A DNA stretch of 64,000 nt from Sphingobium sp. (GTDB lineage Bacteria > Pseudomonadota > Alphaproteobacteria > Sphingomonadales > Sphingomonadaceae), in NCBI GenBank assembly GCA_017745115.1, contig JAGIAA010000001.1:1-64000 (forward strand). The letters are read 5' to 3'. The notes below the pieces were generated by a model that was not told where the DNA came from, made no database searches, and was given only the letters and a program-made list of their open reading frames with translations. A program made the position numbers and the translations under genes. This document shows, one piece after another, positions 47,546 to 56,599 of this stretch (positions within the stretch are counted from its first letter, which is position 1; the number at the start of each line of letters is the position of its first letter).

Positions 47546-48700
47546 TCAGTGATGCTCGGACTGCGGGACCGGGTGCGTCATCGCTTCGGTCCGTCCCGGC
47601 GGCGTCAGCGCGTTGCGCTTCGGAATATCCTGCGCGTTGATCACATTGGCGCCGGTCGGCAGCGCAGTCTTGCCGAGGTCGAGCTTGCGCAGCTCCGCCT
47701 TCATGCCTTCCTGGCCATCACGAACGGCGATGCGGCGGCGGATCTGGTTCTGCTCGGCGGGGTCGGTCTTGGGCGCGTCGTCGCGAGTGCCGCCCTGCCT
47801 TCCCAGCGCCTTTTCCAGCCCCTTCGACCAGGCAAGGATCACCGACATACGCCGGTTGCGCGGATCGTAGCGGTCGTCCGGCACGAACGGCTCGCGATCA
47901 GCCACGCCGTCGATGCGGATGAAACGCGTCGCCGCAACGCCATCCTGTGACAGCAAGGCGCGTGTCGATTCCGCGCGAGCCGCAGACAAGGTCCAGTTGT
48001 TCGTCGTCTGGCCCGAGCTGTAAGGCAGGCTGTCGGTATGGCCACGGACGATCACGTCGTTGGGCACGCCCTTCACGACCTCGGCCACCTGGCCGATGAG
48101 CGCGCGCGCCTCGGGCAGCAGCTGATCAGTGCCCATCTTGAACATGGCGAAGTCCGCCTCGTCGATCAGGTCGATGCGCAGGCCCTCAGCCGTCTCGGTG
48201 AACTTGATGTGGCGGCGCAGCTTGCGCAGCGCCTTCTGCTGCTCGAGCTTGGCTTCGATCTGCCGCTTGAGCGCCTCGAACTGCTGGCGATCCTGGTCCT
48301 TGGCCTTGTCCTTCATATCGTCGCCGCCCACGTCGCGCGTGCCAGTGGCATCGCGTGGGATGGTGATGGCGAGATTGCCCTGTCCACCCGTCGTCGGATA
48401 ATTTTCCTTCGACGTCAGGCTGTCACCGCCGAACAGGCCGCTGGAGCCGGCACTGTCCATCTTCATCTGGACGAGCGTCGGCGTGAAATAATCTGCCAGG
48501 CCTTTGCGCTGCTTCTCGGTGGTGGCGCCGAGCAGCCACATGAGCAGAAAGAATGCCATCATAGCCGTCACGAAGTCGGCATATGCTACTTTCCACGCAC
48601 CGCCATGATGGCCGCCATGACCATCGGCGATGATTTTCTTGACGATGATCGGGCGGGGCTCGGGCTCGTTCGCGCGCTTGCCTTTGGGCGGGGGTGCCAT
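47546..48700 (-). CDS. motB: Flagellar stator protein MotB
   Basis: 384 residues. A short cytoplasmic N-terminus with a Gly/His-rich stretch (DGHGGHHGGAW), one helix with the proton-binding D42 in VAYADFVTAMMAFFLLMWLL, a plug/linker region, and a C-terminal OmpA-like peptidoglycan-binding domain (VRGHTDSLPY, LSAARAESTRALL, NRRMSVILAW). It anchors the stator to the wall and carries the ion pathway with MotA. It lies 16 bp after motA, and follows the flagellar structural operon. Confidence 0.95.
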   Translation of the reverse strand: MAPPPKGKRANEPEPRPIIVKKIIADGHGGHHGGAWKVAYADFVTAMMAFFLLMWLLGATTEKQRKGLADYFTPTLVQMKMDSAGSSGLFGGDSLTSKENYPTTGGQGNLAITIPRDATGTRDVGGDDMKDKAKDQDRQQFEALKRQIEAKLEQQKALRKLRRHIKFTETAEGLRIDLIDEADFAMFKMGTDQLLPEARALIGQVAEVVKGVPNDVIVRGHTDSLPYSSGQTTNNWTLSAARAESTRALLSQDGVAATRFIRIDGVADREPFVPDDRYDPRNRRMSVILAWSKGLEKALGRQGGTRDDAPKTDPAEQNQIRRRIAVRDGQEGMKAELRKLDLGKTALPTGANVINAQDIPKRNALTPPGRTEAMTHPVPQSEHH

Positions 48701-48716
48701 GTGCCGGTCCTACGCC

Positions 48717-49580
48717 TTAACGGCCACGCATGCCGTCGAACACCTCGGCAAAGGCGGGCTGGTTGGCATGCGAAAGGTTCGAACGCGCCGCCTCGATGAC
48801 CAGCGGCTGCGGATGGCCGTGGAGCGACGCAATGATGATCTGCTTGACGACCTGGTAGATCGCGCCATCGGCCTCGATCACCTGGCGGCAGCGGTTGGCG
48901 AACGGGTTGACCATGCCATAGGCGAGCAAAACGCCAAGAAAGGTACCGACGAGCGCCGAGCCGATCATCGCGCCGAGAATTTCCGGCGGCTTGTCGATCG
49001 AGCCCATGGTCTTGACCACGCCAAGCACGGCCGCGACGATGCCGAGAGCCGGCAGTGCGTCAGCGAGGCCCTGGAGATTGTCCGCCGGGCGGATCGCATG
49101 ATGGTGGTGCGTCTTGAGGCTGTTGTCCATGACGTCCTCGACCGCGTGCGGATCGAGCGTGCCCGAGGACACCACGACCAGCCGCAGCGTGTCGCAGATC
49201 AGGTGGATCAGCGTCGAATCCTTCAGGAGCTTGGGATATTCGGCGAAGATGGACGACGTCTTGGGATCCTCGATGTGCGGCTCGAGCGCCACCGGACCTT
49301 CGACGCGCAGCGTCTTCATGAGCTTGCTCACGAGGAAGATGCAGTCGAGGAAGTCCTTCTTCTTGTAGCTCGGGCCCTTGAACACCTTGCCAAGTCCGCC
49401 GAGCAGCGCCTTGAGGTCAGCGCCGCTGTTGCCGATGACAAGCGCGCCGACGGCAGCGCCGCCGATGATGATCATTTCGTGCGGCAGGGCGTGCAGCACA
49501 GGCTCGATATCGCCGCCGGTGAAGATGAATCCACCGAACACCATGACGATGAGAATAACGAGACCGATACCTGCGAACAT
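48717..49580 (-). CDS. motA: Flagellar stator protein MotA
   Basis: 287 residues, four helices. N-terminal MFAGIGLVILIVMVFGGFIFTGGDIEPVLHALPHE is the MotA form for E. coli-like stators; the large cytoplasmic loop carries the torque residues; and helices 3-4 read LGIVAAVLGVVKTMGS and IGSALVGTFLGVLLAYGMVNPFA. A candidate sigma-28 promoter is at 49648-49674, suggesting late-class expression separate from the flgB operon. Confidence 0.95.
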   Translation of the reverse strand: MFAGIGLVILIVMVFGGFIFTGGDIEPVLHALPHEMIIIGGAAVGALVIGNSGADLKALLGGLGKVFKGPSYKKKDFLDCIFLVSKLMKTLRVEGPVALEPHIEDPKTSSIFAEYPKLLKDSTLIHLICDTLRLVVVSSGTLDPHAVEDVMDNSLKTHHHHAIRPADNLQGLADALPALGIVAAVLGVVKTMGSIDKPPEILGAMIGSALVGTFLGVLLAYGMVNPFANRCRQVIEADGAIYQVVKQIIIASLHGHPQPLVIEAARSNLSHANQPAFAEVFDGMRGR

Positions 49581-49647
49581 TATGATCCCCGCGCAGTTTG
49601 ATTATTGAAGCGGACGACTGCGAACTCGTCCTACGTGCACAACCCAT

Positions 49648-49674
49648 AGAACGGCTGTGCTGAAACAGGGTTTA
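49648..49674 (-). promoter_or_regulatory. Candidate sigma-28 promoter for motA-motB
   Basis: On the minus strand TAAA (49671-49674), 15 nt, then GCCGTTCT (49648-49655). TAAA-N15-GCCG is the core of the FliA/sigma-28 consensus; the end of the -10 deviates. The start of motA is about 68 nt downstream. The nearby flgM gene implies that a sigma-28 is used. Confidence 0.5.
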
Positions 49675-49744
49675 GAGCTACGGTTACCGCGAGCTTTATT
49701 TTTCCACGTCCGGCGCGGAAAACCGATGGTGCGAGATCGTGAAC

Positions 49745-49776
49745 GGCGCCCGCACCCTAACCAGGGCACGGACGCC
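49745..49776 (-). terminator. Hairpin downstream of flgL
   Basis: On the minus strand, about 30 nt after the flgL stop, a 14-bp stem with some GU pairs, GGCGTCCGTGCCCT / AGGGTGCGGGCGCC, and a 4-nt loop. No T-run follows directly; a second weaker pairing TTTTCC / GGAAAA lies further on. It probably marks the end of the flgB-flgL operon, before the motA promoter. Confidence 0.4.
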
Positions 49777-49805
49777 GACTCAGGCTTTCCCGCGACTGGA
49801 AATGC

Positions 49806-50642
49806 TTAGCGAAGCAGATCGAACAGCGACTGGCGCCCGATGCGGGCGAACGCGGCCTGCGAAGCTTCGAGCGTCGTCAGCTTGCTCTGCAGCTTGGTGA
49901 TCACCTCGCCGACATCCGTGTCCTCGAGGCCCGAACGGCGCTCGGTCAGATCGAGCTTCTTGTTGTTGATGCGCGTGGCGATATCGTCGATGCGCTGCTG
50001 GCGCACGCCCTGGATCGACTGCGCGACGATCACATGATCGAGCGCCGCACGGCTGTCCGTGAGCGACTGCTTGAGCGCGACGGCATCCGAGTTCCGCACG
50101 GCGTCGATCGCTGCCTGCAGGACATCGTCGAGCGATTTGGTGCCGACCACATTGTCGGAGACGCTCTGGCGCGTCGCCACCGCGTCCACGGCAAGGCCGG
50201 CGCCGACCGGAATGTTGACCGTGTTGGTATCGTCGAAAATCGGCGAGCCCTGATAGTCGGTCTGATTGAGCAGGTCGTGAATCGACTGCTTGATGCCTTC
50301 GATCGACTGCGCCACTGCCTCGCGGCCGGGCGAGTCCTGCGAGGTCGACGTGGATTGAACGAGAAGCTCGGTCACCTTCGACATCAGCGTGTTGATGTCC
50401 CCCAGATTGCTTGCAGCAGCGGCAGCGCGCGCATTTGCGAAGCTCGCATTTGACGACCAGGCATCGTTGATCGACTGCTGACGGCCGATCTGCGAAATCT
50501 GTACCCAGTCCTGCGGATTGTCCGCGGGCTGGTTGATCTTCTTGCCGGTCGAGATCTTGGTCTGTTCGGTCGCGATGTCGCGGGCCAGATTCTGCTGGCG
50601 CAAGATTTCGGCATTCAGAGACTGGGATGTGATGAAGACCAT
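49806..50642 (-). CDS. flgL: Hook-filament junction protein FlgL
   Basis: 278 residues, flagellin-like. N-terminal helix SLNAEILRQQNLARDIATEQTKISTGKKINQPADNP carries the flagellin ND0 pattern, and the C-terminal AFARIGRQSLFDLLR the CD0 pattern. FlgL joins the hook, through FlgK, to the filament. It is the last gene of the flgB-flgL operon, 18 bp after flgK. The filament flagellin itself is not in the window. Confidence 0.9.
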   Translation of the reverse strand: MVFITSQSLNAEILRQQNLARDIATEQTKISTGKKINQPADNPQDWVQISQIGRQQSINDAWSSNASFANARAAAAASNLGDINTLMSKVTELLVQSTSTSQDSPGREAVAQSIEGIKQSIHDLLNQTDYQGSPIFDDTNTVNIPVGAGLAVDAVATRQSVSDNVVGTKSLDDVLQAAIDAVRNSDAVALKQSLTDSRAALDHVIVAQSIQGVRQQRIDDIATRINNKKLDLTERRSGLEDTDVGEVITKLQSKLTTLEASQAAFARIGRQSLFDLLR

Positions 50643-50660
50643 GTTCTCTTACCTTTTGCC

Positions 50661-52001
50661 TTAACCGAAGACGTCGAAGATCGCCTGCGTGATCTCACGC
50701 GCGACCTGGATGATGCGCGCGCAGCCTTGATAGGCCTGCTGCAGACGGAGAAGATCGGCTGCCTCGCGGTCGAGATTGACACCGGAGACGTCGCCGCGCG
50801 CCTGCTGGGCAAGCGTGTCGCGGTTCGAAGCGGCTTTCTGCTCGGCCGTCGTCGCGTTGGCGATATTGCCCTGGGAGGCAATGATCTGCGTCCAATTGTC
50901 TTCCATCGAACCGGAACCACGGATCGAGGACGCAGCGACGAGGTTGCCGTTGATGACGCCGGCCGCATTTGCGGACGCGATATCGGCAGGATCTGTAATC
51001 AGCACCTGCAGGGTCGAGGCGTCCGCACCGATCGACAGGATCGGCTGACCAGCCGTGCCGGCTGCGGTGAAGCCCGCCGTGTGCCAGGTGTTGACGTCCG
51101 TCACATATTTCTGGGCGAGCGTGTTGAGCTCGTCGACGCGCGTCTTCGCGGTGTCTGCGCTCTGCGCCAGCCCAGCGAGCGCGCCGCCCGTCGGCGTCGT
51201 GACCGCGGTACCGTCGAGCGCGAAGGCAAGCGTACCGTCGGTGTTGGCACTGACAGCGAACAGGTGCGGGTCGATATTGTTGACGACCGGCGAGCCGTTG
51301 AAATCGACGTTGGCAATGCCCTTGCCGTCGAACGTCGTGGTCACGTCAAGCCGCTTGCTGATTTCAAGCAGCGCTTGATCACGAGAATCGAAGAGCTGGA
51401 CCTGCGCCGGGGAACCGTCGACGGCGCGACGCAGGCCTTCATTGGCGGTCGCGAGCTGCTTGATCGCGTCGTTCAGCGCGGCAACTTCGTTCGTCGCCGT
51501 GGTGGAAATGCCGTCCTGCAGGCTCTTCATGTCGCCATAGGAGAGCTTGAAAGCCGTGTTGACCTGCTCCATCGAGAACAGCACGTCGGTGCGCAAAGTC
51601 CGGTCGGTCGGGTTCGCGGCGAGCTTCTCAATCGTCGAGAACATGCCGCCCATGCGCTGGCCTACGCCGAGCGGGCCGTCGTCGAGCGCCGTCTGAATGT
51701 CGGTCATCCAGCGCGAGCGCTGATCGGCGCTACCCAGGGTATTGGCAGTGCGGCGCGTCGCCGCGTCGAGATAGGGATCGCTGGCGCGGAACACGCGGCC
51801 GATGTCGACACCGGCAAAGGATGCGCCGCCCTTCTCGAAGATGGAGCTCGACGCAGAAGCGCTCGATTCCTTGATTTCGAGATTGCGGCGGCTGTAACCG
51901 GCTGTGTTGGTGTTCGCGATATTATCGGCGACGGCGCCCATCGCAGCCTGATAGGCGCGTGTGCCGGAAGAGCCGATTTGGAAGAGATCGACCTGAGGCA
52001 T
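50661..52001 (-). CDS. flgK: Hook-associated protein FlgK
   Basis: 446 residues. N-terminal rod/hook motif AYQAAMGAVADNIANTNTAGYSRRN and C-terminal DREAADLLRLQQAYQGCARIIQVAREI. The N and C parts coil together in the axial structure. Its start overlaps the flgJ stop (TGATG). Slightly short for FlgK (commonly about 460-550), as alphaproteobacterial versions often are. One cysteine (C in YQGCARI) lies in the C-terminal helix. Confidence 0.93.
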   Translation of the reverse strand: MPQVDLFQIGSSGTRAYQAAMGAVADNIANTNTAGYSRRNLEIKESSASASSSIFEKGGASFAGVDIGRVFRASDPYLDAATRRTANTLGSADQRSRWMTDIQTALDDGPLGVGQRMGGMFSTIEKLAANPTDRTLRTDVLFSMEQVNTAFKLSYGDMKSLQDGISTTATNEVAALNDAIKQLATANEGLRRAVDGSPAQVQLFDSRDQALLEISKRLDVTTTFDGKGIANVDFNGSPVVNNIDPHLFAVSANTDGTLAFALDGTAVTTPTGGALAGLAQSADTAKTRVDELNTLAQKYVTDVNTWHTAGFTAAGTAGQPILSIGADASTLQVLITDPADIASANAAGVINGNLVAASSIRGSGSMEDNWTQIIASQGNIANATTAEQKAASNRDTLAQQARGDVSGVNLDREAADLLRLQQAYQGCARIIQVAREITQAIFDVFG

Positions 52002-52297
52002 CAGCGTTTATCCAGCTGTTGCAGGATCAGCTGCGCGATGCCGAGACCGCCACTGGAGGCCAGACCATCGGCCATGTTGGCGTCGGAAAGCTCCTGGAAC
52101 TGATCGACTGCGCTCGAGCCGTCGATGCTCTCGCCCGCGCCCGAATGGCGCATCGTACCGACGAGCTGACGCATGAAAATCGCCTCGAAGCTCTTGGCGG
52201 CCTTCTGCAGCGCCGCGCGCTCCTGCGCCTTCGCCGTGGAGGCGGCGTCGAGCGGAGCGGCAGTGGTGCTCTGACCGATATTGGCCATTTGGGTCAT
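52001..52297 (-). CDS. flgJ: Rod-binding protein FlgJ, single domain
   Basis: 98 residues. Only the rod-binding domain: KAAKSFEAIFMRQLVGTMRHSGAGESIDGSSAVDQFQELSDANMADGLASSGGLG. The C-terminal muramidase/glucosaminidase domain of enterobacterial FlgJ is absent; the lytic function is probably supplied by the transglycosylase at 60952. It overlaps flgI by 4 nt upstream and flgK by 1 nt downstream. Confidence 0.88.
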   Translation of the reverse strand: MTQMANIGQSTTAAPLDAASTAKAQERAALQKAAKSFEAIFMRQLVGTMRHSGAGESIDGSSAVDQFQELSDANMADGLASSGGLGIAQLILQQLDKR

Positions 52298-53412
52298 ATG
52301 ATCTCGAGCTCCGCCTTCATCGCGCCCGCCTGTTTCAGCGCCTCCAGAATCTCGACGAGATCCGACGAGGACGCCCCCACCGCGTTCACCGCTTTGACTA
52401 TATCGGCAAGAGAGGCCCCACCCTTAAACAGGAACATAGGATTTTTCTCTTCCCTGGCCTCGACAGAGCTCGAGGGTTCGACCGCGGTCTCCCCCTTCGA
52501 GAACGGCGCAGGCTGAACAATGCGCGGGGCTTCCTTGACCGTCACGGTGAGTTTTCCGTGGCTGATCGCGGCCGGCGTGATCTGGACCTGGCCATTGATG
52601 ACGACCGTGCCGGTGCGGGCATTGACGATCACCTTGGCCGGCGGATCGGCGGGCTTAACCTGGATATTTTCGATGAGGCCCATCATCATGATGCGGCCTT
52701 CTTTGCCCTGCGGAGCCTCGATGCTGATCGAGACGCCGTCGAGGGCCTTGGCGCGCTTGTCGTTGAACGCCAGATTGATCGCATCGGCCACGCGCAGCGC
52801 GGTGGTGAGGTCTGCGTCAGCGAGATTGAAGGTCAGTACGGGAGACGTATCGAAGCCAGTAGCAACCGCACGCTCTACGGTGGCACCGGCCGGAATGCGG
52901 CCAGCCGACGGCACGTTGACCGAAAGCTGCGAGCCGTCAGCCCCCGAAACGCCCAGACCGCCCACTGCAAGATTGCCCTGGGCCATCGCATAGATTTCGC
53001 CGTCCGCACCGCGCAGGGGTGCCAGAACCAGCGTGCCGCCGCGCAGCGACTTCGCCTTGCCGAGCGCCGAGACCGTGATGTCGAGGCGCTGCCCCGGCTT
53101 TGAGAACGCGGGCAATTCGGCCGTGATCATGACGGCAGCGGCGTTCTTGAGTGCCGGATTGACGCCCGGCGGCAGCGTCAGGCCGAAGCGCGAGATCACG
53201 CCCTTCACGCCCTGCGTCGCATAATCGAGGCTGTCATCACCCGTGCCGGCGAGACCGACCACGACACCATAACCGACAAGCTGGTTGGCACGCAGGCCTT
53301 CGAAGGCGCCGAGATCCTTGATCCGCTCCGCATGCGCGGGCGCCGCACTGAACTGGAGTGCCATCAACAGCGCGATGAACGCCGCCATGAGCCGGGGCAG
53401 AAACTGGTTCAT
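52294..53412 (-). CDS. flgI: Flagellar P-ring protein FlgI
   Basis: 372 residues from ATG 53412, beginning a signal peptide (MNQFLPRLMAAFIALLMALQFSAAPAHA); the longer upstream frame is not coding. RIKDLGAFEGLRANQLVGYGVVVGLAGTGDD is the P-ring signature, and the C-terminal GGASLADIVKAVNAVGASSSDLVEILEALKQAGAM is intact. It forms the periplasmic ring around the rod together with FlgA chaperone action. Confidence 0.96.
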   Translation of the reverse strand: MNQFLPRLMAAFIALLMALQFSAAPAHAERIKDLGAFEGLRANQLVGYGVVVGLAGTGDDSLDYATQGVKGVISRFGLTLPPGVNPALKNAAAVMITAELPAFSKPGQRLDITVSALGKAKSLRGGTLVLAPLRGADGEIYAMAQGNLAVGGLGVSGADGSQLSVNVPSAGRIPAGATVERAVATGFDTSPVLTFNLADADLTTALRVADAINLAFNDKRAKALDGVSISIEAPQGKEGRIMMMGLIENIQVKPADPPAKVIVNARTGTVVINGQVQITPAAISHGKLTVTVKEAPRIVQPAPFSKGETAVEPSSSVEAREEKNPMFLFKGGASLADIVKAVNAVGASSSDLVEILEALKQAGAMKAELEII

Positions 53413-53428
53413 TGGAACGGCCACTCCG

Positions 53429-54118
53429 TCAGAAGGGATTGATGATCGAGAAGAAGCTGCTGAGCCAGCCGGGCTTGCTCGCACGCTGAATGTCGCCCTT
53501 GCCCGTGTAGGTGATGCGGGCATCGGCAACGCGCGTCGAAAGCACGCTGTTGTCAGGATTGATGTCCTGCGGGCGGACGAGGCCGCTGATCTGGACATAT
53601 TCATCGCCCCGGTTGAGGGTCAGCGCCTTCTGGCCCCGCACCAGCAGCGTACCATTGGGGAAGACCTTGGCGACGGTCACGCTGATCTGACCGGACAGCG
53701 CATTGGACTGGGCGGCATCTCCCTTGCCCTTGAAGGTCTGGGCCGAGCCCGCGGCCACGTCGCTGGGGCTGAACAGCTTGCTGAACAGGCCCGTGGTCGG
53801 CGGCGTGATACCGGCATTGCCCGAACGATCGGTGTTGGCGCTCGTGCTCTTGCTGGCGTTGGTACGCTCGACGAGCTGGATGGTCAGAATATCGCCGACC
53901 GAAGCTGCGCGGCCGCCGCTGACCAGCGAGGCATAACCATTGGCCGGCTGAAAGATCGAACCGTTGGGCGCCGCTGCTGGCGCGCGCGCCAGGTCGTCGG
54001 AATAGGTGACCTGATAGTTCGGGTCCGCGAGCGGATCCTTCTTCTTGCCGATAAGGCCAGCGGAAGCCGGCGTTGCGAGCAGCGCGCCGAGCGCGACCAG
54101 AGAGACGAGCGCCTTCAT
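53429..54118 (-). CDS. flgH: Flagellar L-ring protein FlgH without a lipobox
   Basis: 229 residues from ATG 54118. Family motifs: GRAASVGDILTIQLVERTNASKSTS, LSGQISVTVAKVFPNGTLLVRGQKALTLNRGDEYVQISGLVRP, STRVADARITYTGKGD. FlgH is normally a lipoprotein with an LxxC box; here the signal peptide is MKALVSLVALGALLATPASAG and the whole protein has no cysteine, so it would be cut by signal peptidase I and not lipidated. The TTG at 54124 overlapping the flgG stop is a second start option and adds no Cys. Confidence 0.93.
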   Translation of the reverse strand: MKALVSLVALGALLATPASAGLIGKKKDPLADPNYQVTYSDDLARAPAAAPNGSIFQPANGYASLVSGGRAASVGDILTIQLVERTNASKSTSANTDRSGNAGITPPTTGLFSKLFSPSDVAAGSAQTFKGKGDAAQSNALSGQISVTVAKVFPNGTLLVRGQKALTLNRGDEYVQISGLVRPQDINPDNSVLSTRVADARITYTGKGDIQRASKPGWLSSFFSIINPF

Positions 54119-54120
54119 GA

Positions 54121-54909
54121 TCAAAGCTGCTGGTTGGTATATTGGAGCATTTCGTCGGTTGCTTTGATCATCTTCGAGGCGATCTCATAGGCACGCTGGG
54201 TCTCGATCATGTCGACCAGTTCCTCGACGGTGTTCACGTTCGACTGCTCGAGCATGCCGGAACGGATCGAACCGCGGCCCTCGGCGCCTGCTGCGCCCAC
54301 CTTGGCCGTACCCGAAGCTGCGGTCTCGATCAGCAGGTTGCTGCCGACCGCCTGCAGGCCGTTGGCGTTGATGAAGTTCGCCGTCTCGATCTGGCCGAGC
54401 ACGGTGGATTCCGTCTGGCCGGGCAGATTGGCCGAGACAGTGCCGTCCGAGCCCACCGAGAGGGCGGTCGCGCCTTCCGGCACGGTGATCTGGGGAATGA
54501 GCGGCAGACCATCCGGATTGACGACAGTGCCTTCCGCGTTGAGCTTGAAATTGCCCGCACGCGTATAGCCGGTCGATCCATCGGACCGCTGGACCTGGAA
54601 ATAGCCCGGGCCTTCGATCGCGAGATCGAGCGAATTGCCCGTGCTCTGCATCGTGCCCTGCGTGTCCATGCGCTCGGTGCCGGTGAGTTGCACGCCCGTA
54701 CCCAGGTTCATGCCGATCGCGAGCTTGTTCTGGCTGTCTGCCTGCGAACCCGCCGCAATGACATTCTGGTAGGACAGCGCCTCGAAATTGGCACGGTCGC
54801 GCTTGAAGCCCAGCGTGTTCACGTTCGCCAGATTGTTGGCGATGACGCGCATCTTGACGTCCTGGGCGTCGAGCCCGGTGCGGGCGACATGGAGGGCACT
54901 GGTGGTCAT
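54121..54909 (-). CDS. flgG: Distal rod protein FlgG
   Basis: 262 residues, the usual length. N-terminal ARTGLDAQDVKMRVIANNLANVNTLGFKRD and C-terminal SNVNTVEELVDMIETQRAYEIASKMIKATDEML are the rod signatures, with LDLAIEGPGYFQVQRSDGSTGYTRAGNF in between. The last rod segment before the hook. Stop is 2 bp from the flgH start. Confidence 0.97.
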   Translation of the reverse strand: MTTSALHVARTGLDAQDVKMRVIANNLANVNTLGFKRDRANFEALSYQNVIAAGSQADSQNKLAIGMNLGTGVQLTGTERMDTQGTMQSTGNSLDLAIEGPGYFQVQRSDGSTGYTRAGNFKLNAEGTVVNPDGLPLIPQITVPEGATALSVGSDGTVSANLPGQTESTVLGQIETANFINANGLQAVGSNLLIETAASGTAKVGAAGAEGRGSIRSGMLEQSNVNTVEELVDMIETQRAYEIASKMIKATDEMLQYTNQQL

Positions 54910-54934
54910 GATCCTGGTCCTTCTTCGTTCAGCT

Positions 54935-55678
54935 TCAGACGTCCACGCGCATCAGGCTGGCGCCGCTGCTGTCGATTTCCTTGGCGGTCTGGATGAGCTT
55001 GATCTGGTTTTCCCATGCGCGGCTGGCCTCGATCATGTTGACCAGCGCGGCAGTGGCGTTGACGTTCGAGCCTTCGAGGCTGCCGGGTGTCACGCGGGCA
55101 TAGGGGTCGTCGGGCAGCACGCCGCCATTCACTTCGCGGAAGAGATTGTCGGTGCCCTTGGCAACGCTCGATCCCTTCGGATTGACGAGACGAATCGTGT
55201 CCACCTGGACGGGCTGGTCCACGCGCCCGCCAGGAGGAACGATCCACACGCCGCCATCCTTGCCGATGCTGATGCTGTCAGCGGGCGGCAAGGTGATCGG
55301 GCCGGAGCCGCCGATCACGGGAAAGCCATCGCCGGTCAGCAGCAAGCCACTGTCACTCATGCGCATGTCGCCGCGACGGGTATAACCTTCCGAGCCATCA
55401 TTGGCCTGGACGGCGATAAGTCCGTCGCCGTCGACTGCGATGTCGAGCGGATTGCCGGTCTGGACGACGCTGCCGGCCTTGAAGTCGGCGCCGATCACCT
55501 GATCGACGGACTCCGCGCGCGAATTGAAACCCTGGCCGCCGACCCAGCGGGTCGAGGCATTGTAGATTTCCGCGCGGAAGCCCGCCGTGTTGACGTTCGC
55601 CAGATTGTTGGAAATCGCCGTCTGGCGCGCGAGCGAGCCGCGCATCGCGGTACGGGCAACGTCGATGAGCCGATCCAT
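54935..55678 (-). CDS. flgF: Proximal rod protein FlgF
   Basis: 247 residues. N-terminal ARTAMRGSLARQTAISNNLANVNTAGFRAE, mid IAVDGDGLIAVQANDGSEGYTRRGDM, C-terminal SNVNATAALVNMIEASRAWENQIKLIQTAKEIDSSG, all FlgF/rod signatures. Located between flgE and flgG in the normal order. Confidence 0.95.
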   Translation of the reverse strand: MDRLIDVARTAMRGSLARQTAISNNLANVNTAGFRAEIYNASTRWVGGQGFNSRAESVDQVIGADFKAGSVVQTGNPLDIAVDGDGLIAVQANDGSEGYTRRGDMRMSDSGLLLTGDGFPVIGGSGPITLPPADSISIGKDGGVWIVPPGGRVDQPVQVDTIRLVNPKGSSVAKGTDNLFREVNGGVLPDDPYARVTPGSLEGSNVNATAALVNMIEASRAWENQIKLIQTAKEIDSSGASLMRVDV

Positions 55679-55710
55679 CGTCTGGGTCTCCGCCTAAAAC
55701 GCCTGATTGA

Positions 55711-56571
55711 TCAGGTGCGCAGGTTGGTGATGGCCTGGGTGATCGTCGACGCGGCCTCGATCGCCTTGGCATTGGCCTGGAAGTTGCGCTGTGCCGAAAT
55801 CAGCGCGACCAGTTCTTCGGTGATGTCGACATTCGAACGCTCGATCATGCCCGAGCGCACGGCGCCGAACAGACCGTTATTGCCGGCGCCGAACATCGGC
55901 TGGCCGCTCTCCTTGGAGGTCTGCCAGTGGCTGTCGCCCATCTGGCGCAGGCCCTCGGCGCTGGGGAAGCTGGCGATGGCGAGATTGCCGAGAACGCTGG
56001 TCGTGCCGTCGGCATAGGTGGCGCTGACGAGGCCTTCGACGGTCACACCGACGCTGGCCAGCTGGATGGGGTTGTTGTTGGCGTCGAGAACCTGGTTGCC
56101 GCCCGCATCGGTCTTGTACAGCGGGATCTTGAGATCGGTGAAGTCCGCCGGATTCGTGCTGGTCGGCTTGCTCGTCGTCGGATCGACCGGCATGACCTGC
56201 ACGCGATTGCCGAGCGTGTCGACGACGTTACGGTCCTCGTCGACGCCGAAAGCGCCATTGCGCGTGAAGCTGACCGAACTCGCCGGCGGCGCGCTCTTGA
56301 CGGTCATGAAGCCTTCGCCGGTCAGGGCGATGTCCAGCGTCTTGCCGGTGGTCTCGAGCGTGCCCTGCGTGAACTGCTGGGTCGCACCGATCTGACGCGT
56401 GCCCTGGCCGCCCGCCGTGTTGGACGACATGGCCGAGCCGGCAAAGATATCGCCGAAGCTCACCTTGCTCTTCTTGAACGCGGTCGCGCCGACGTTGGCG
56501 ATGTTGTTCGCGATGGCAGCGAGATCGCTCTGAGCGCCCTTGAGGCCGGACAGCGAGATGTAGAAGGACAT
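55711..56571 (-). CDS. flgE: Flagellar hook protein FlgE, short form
   Basis: 286 residues. N-terminal SLSGLKGAQSDLAAIANNIANVGATAFKKSKVSF, LDIALTGEGFMTVK...FTRNGAFGVD, and C-terminal SNVDITEELVALISAQRNFQANAKAIEAASTITQAI are clear FlgE features. Most FlgE proteins have about 400 residues or more because of surface domains D2 and further; this one can hold little more than D0, D1 and a reduced D2. It lies between flgD and flgF, and no other hook gene is in the window. Confidence 0.92.
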   Translation of the reverse strand: MSFYISLSGLKGAQSDLAAIANNIANVGATAFKKSKVSFGDIFAGSAMSSNTAGGQGTRQIGATQQFTQGTLETTGKTLDIALTGEGFMTVKSAPPASSVSFTRNGAFGVDEDRNVVDTLGNRVQVMPVDPTTSKPTSTNPADFTDLKIPLYKTDAGGNQVLDANNNPIQLASVGVTVEGLVSATYADGTTSVLGNLAIASFPSAEGLRQMGDSHWQTSKESGQPMFGAGNNGLFGAVRSGMIERSNVDITEELVALISAQRNFQANAKAIEAASTITQAITNLRT

Positions 56572-56599
56572 GGACCTGACTCCCTAAAAAATAACGTGA

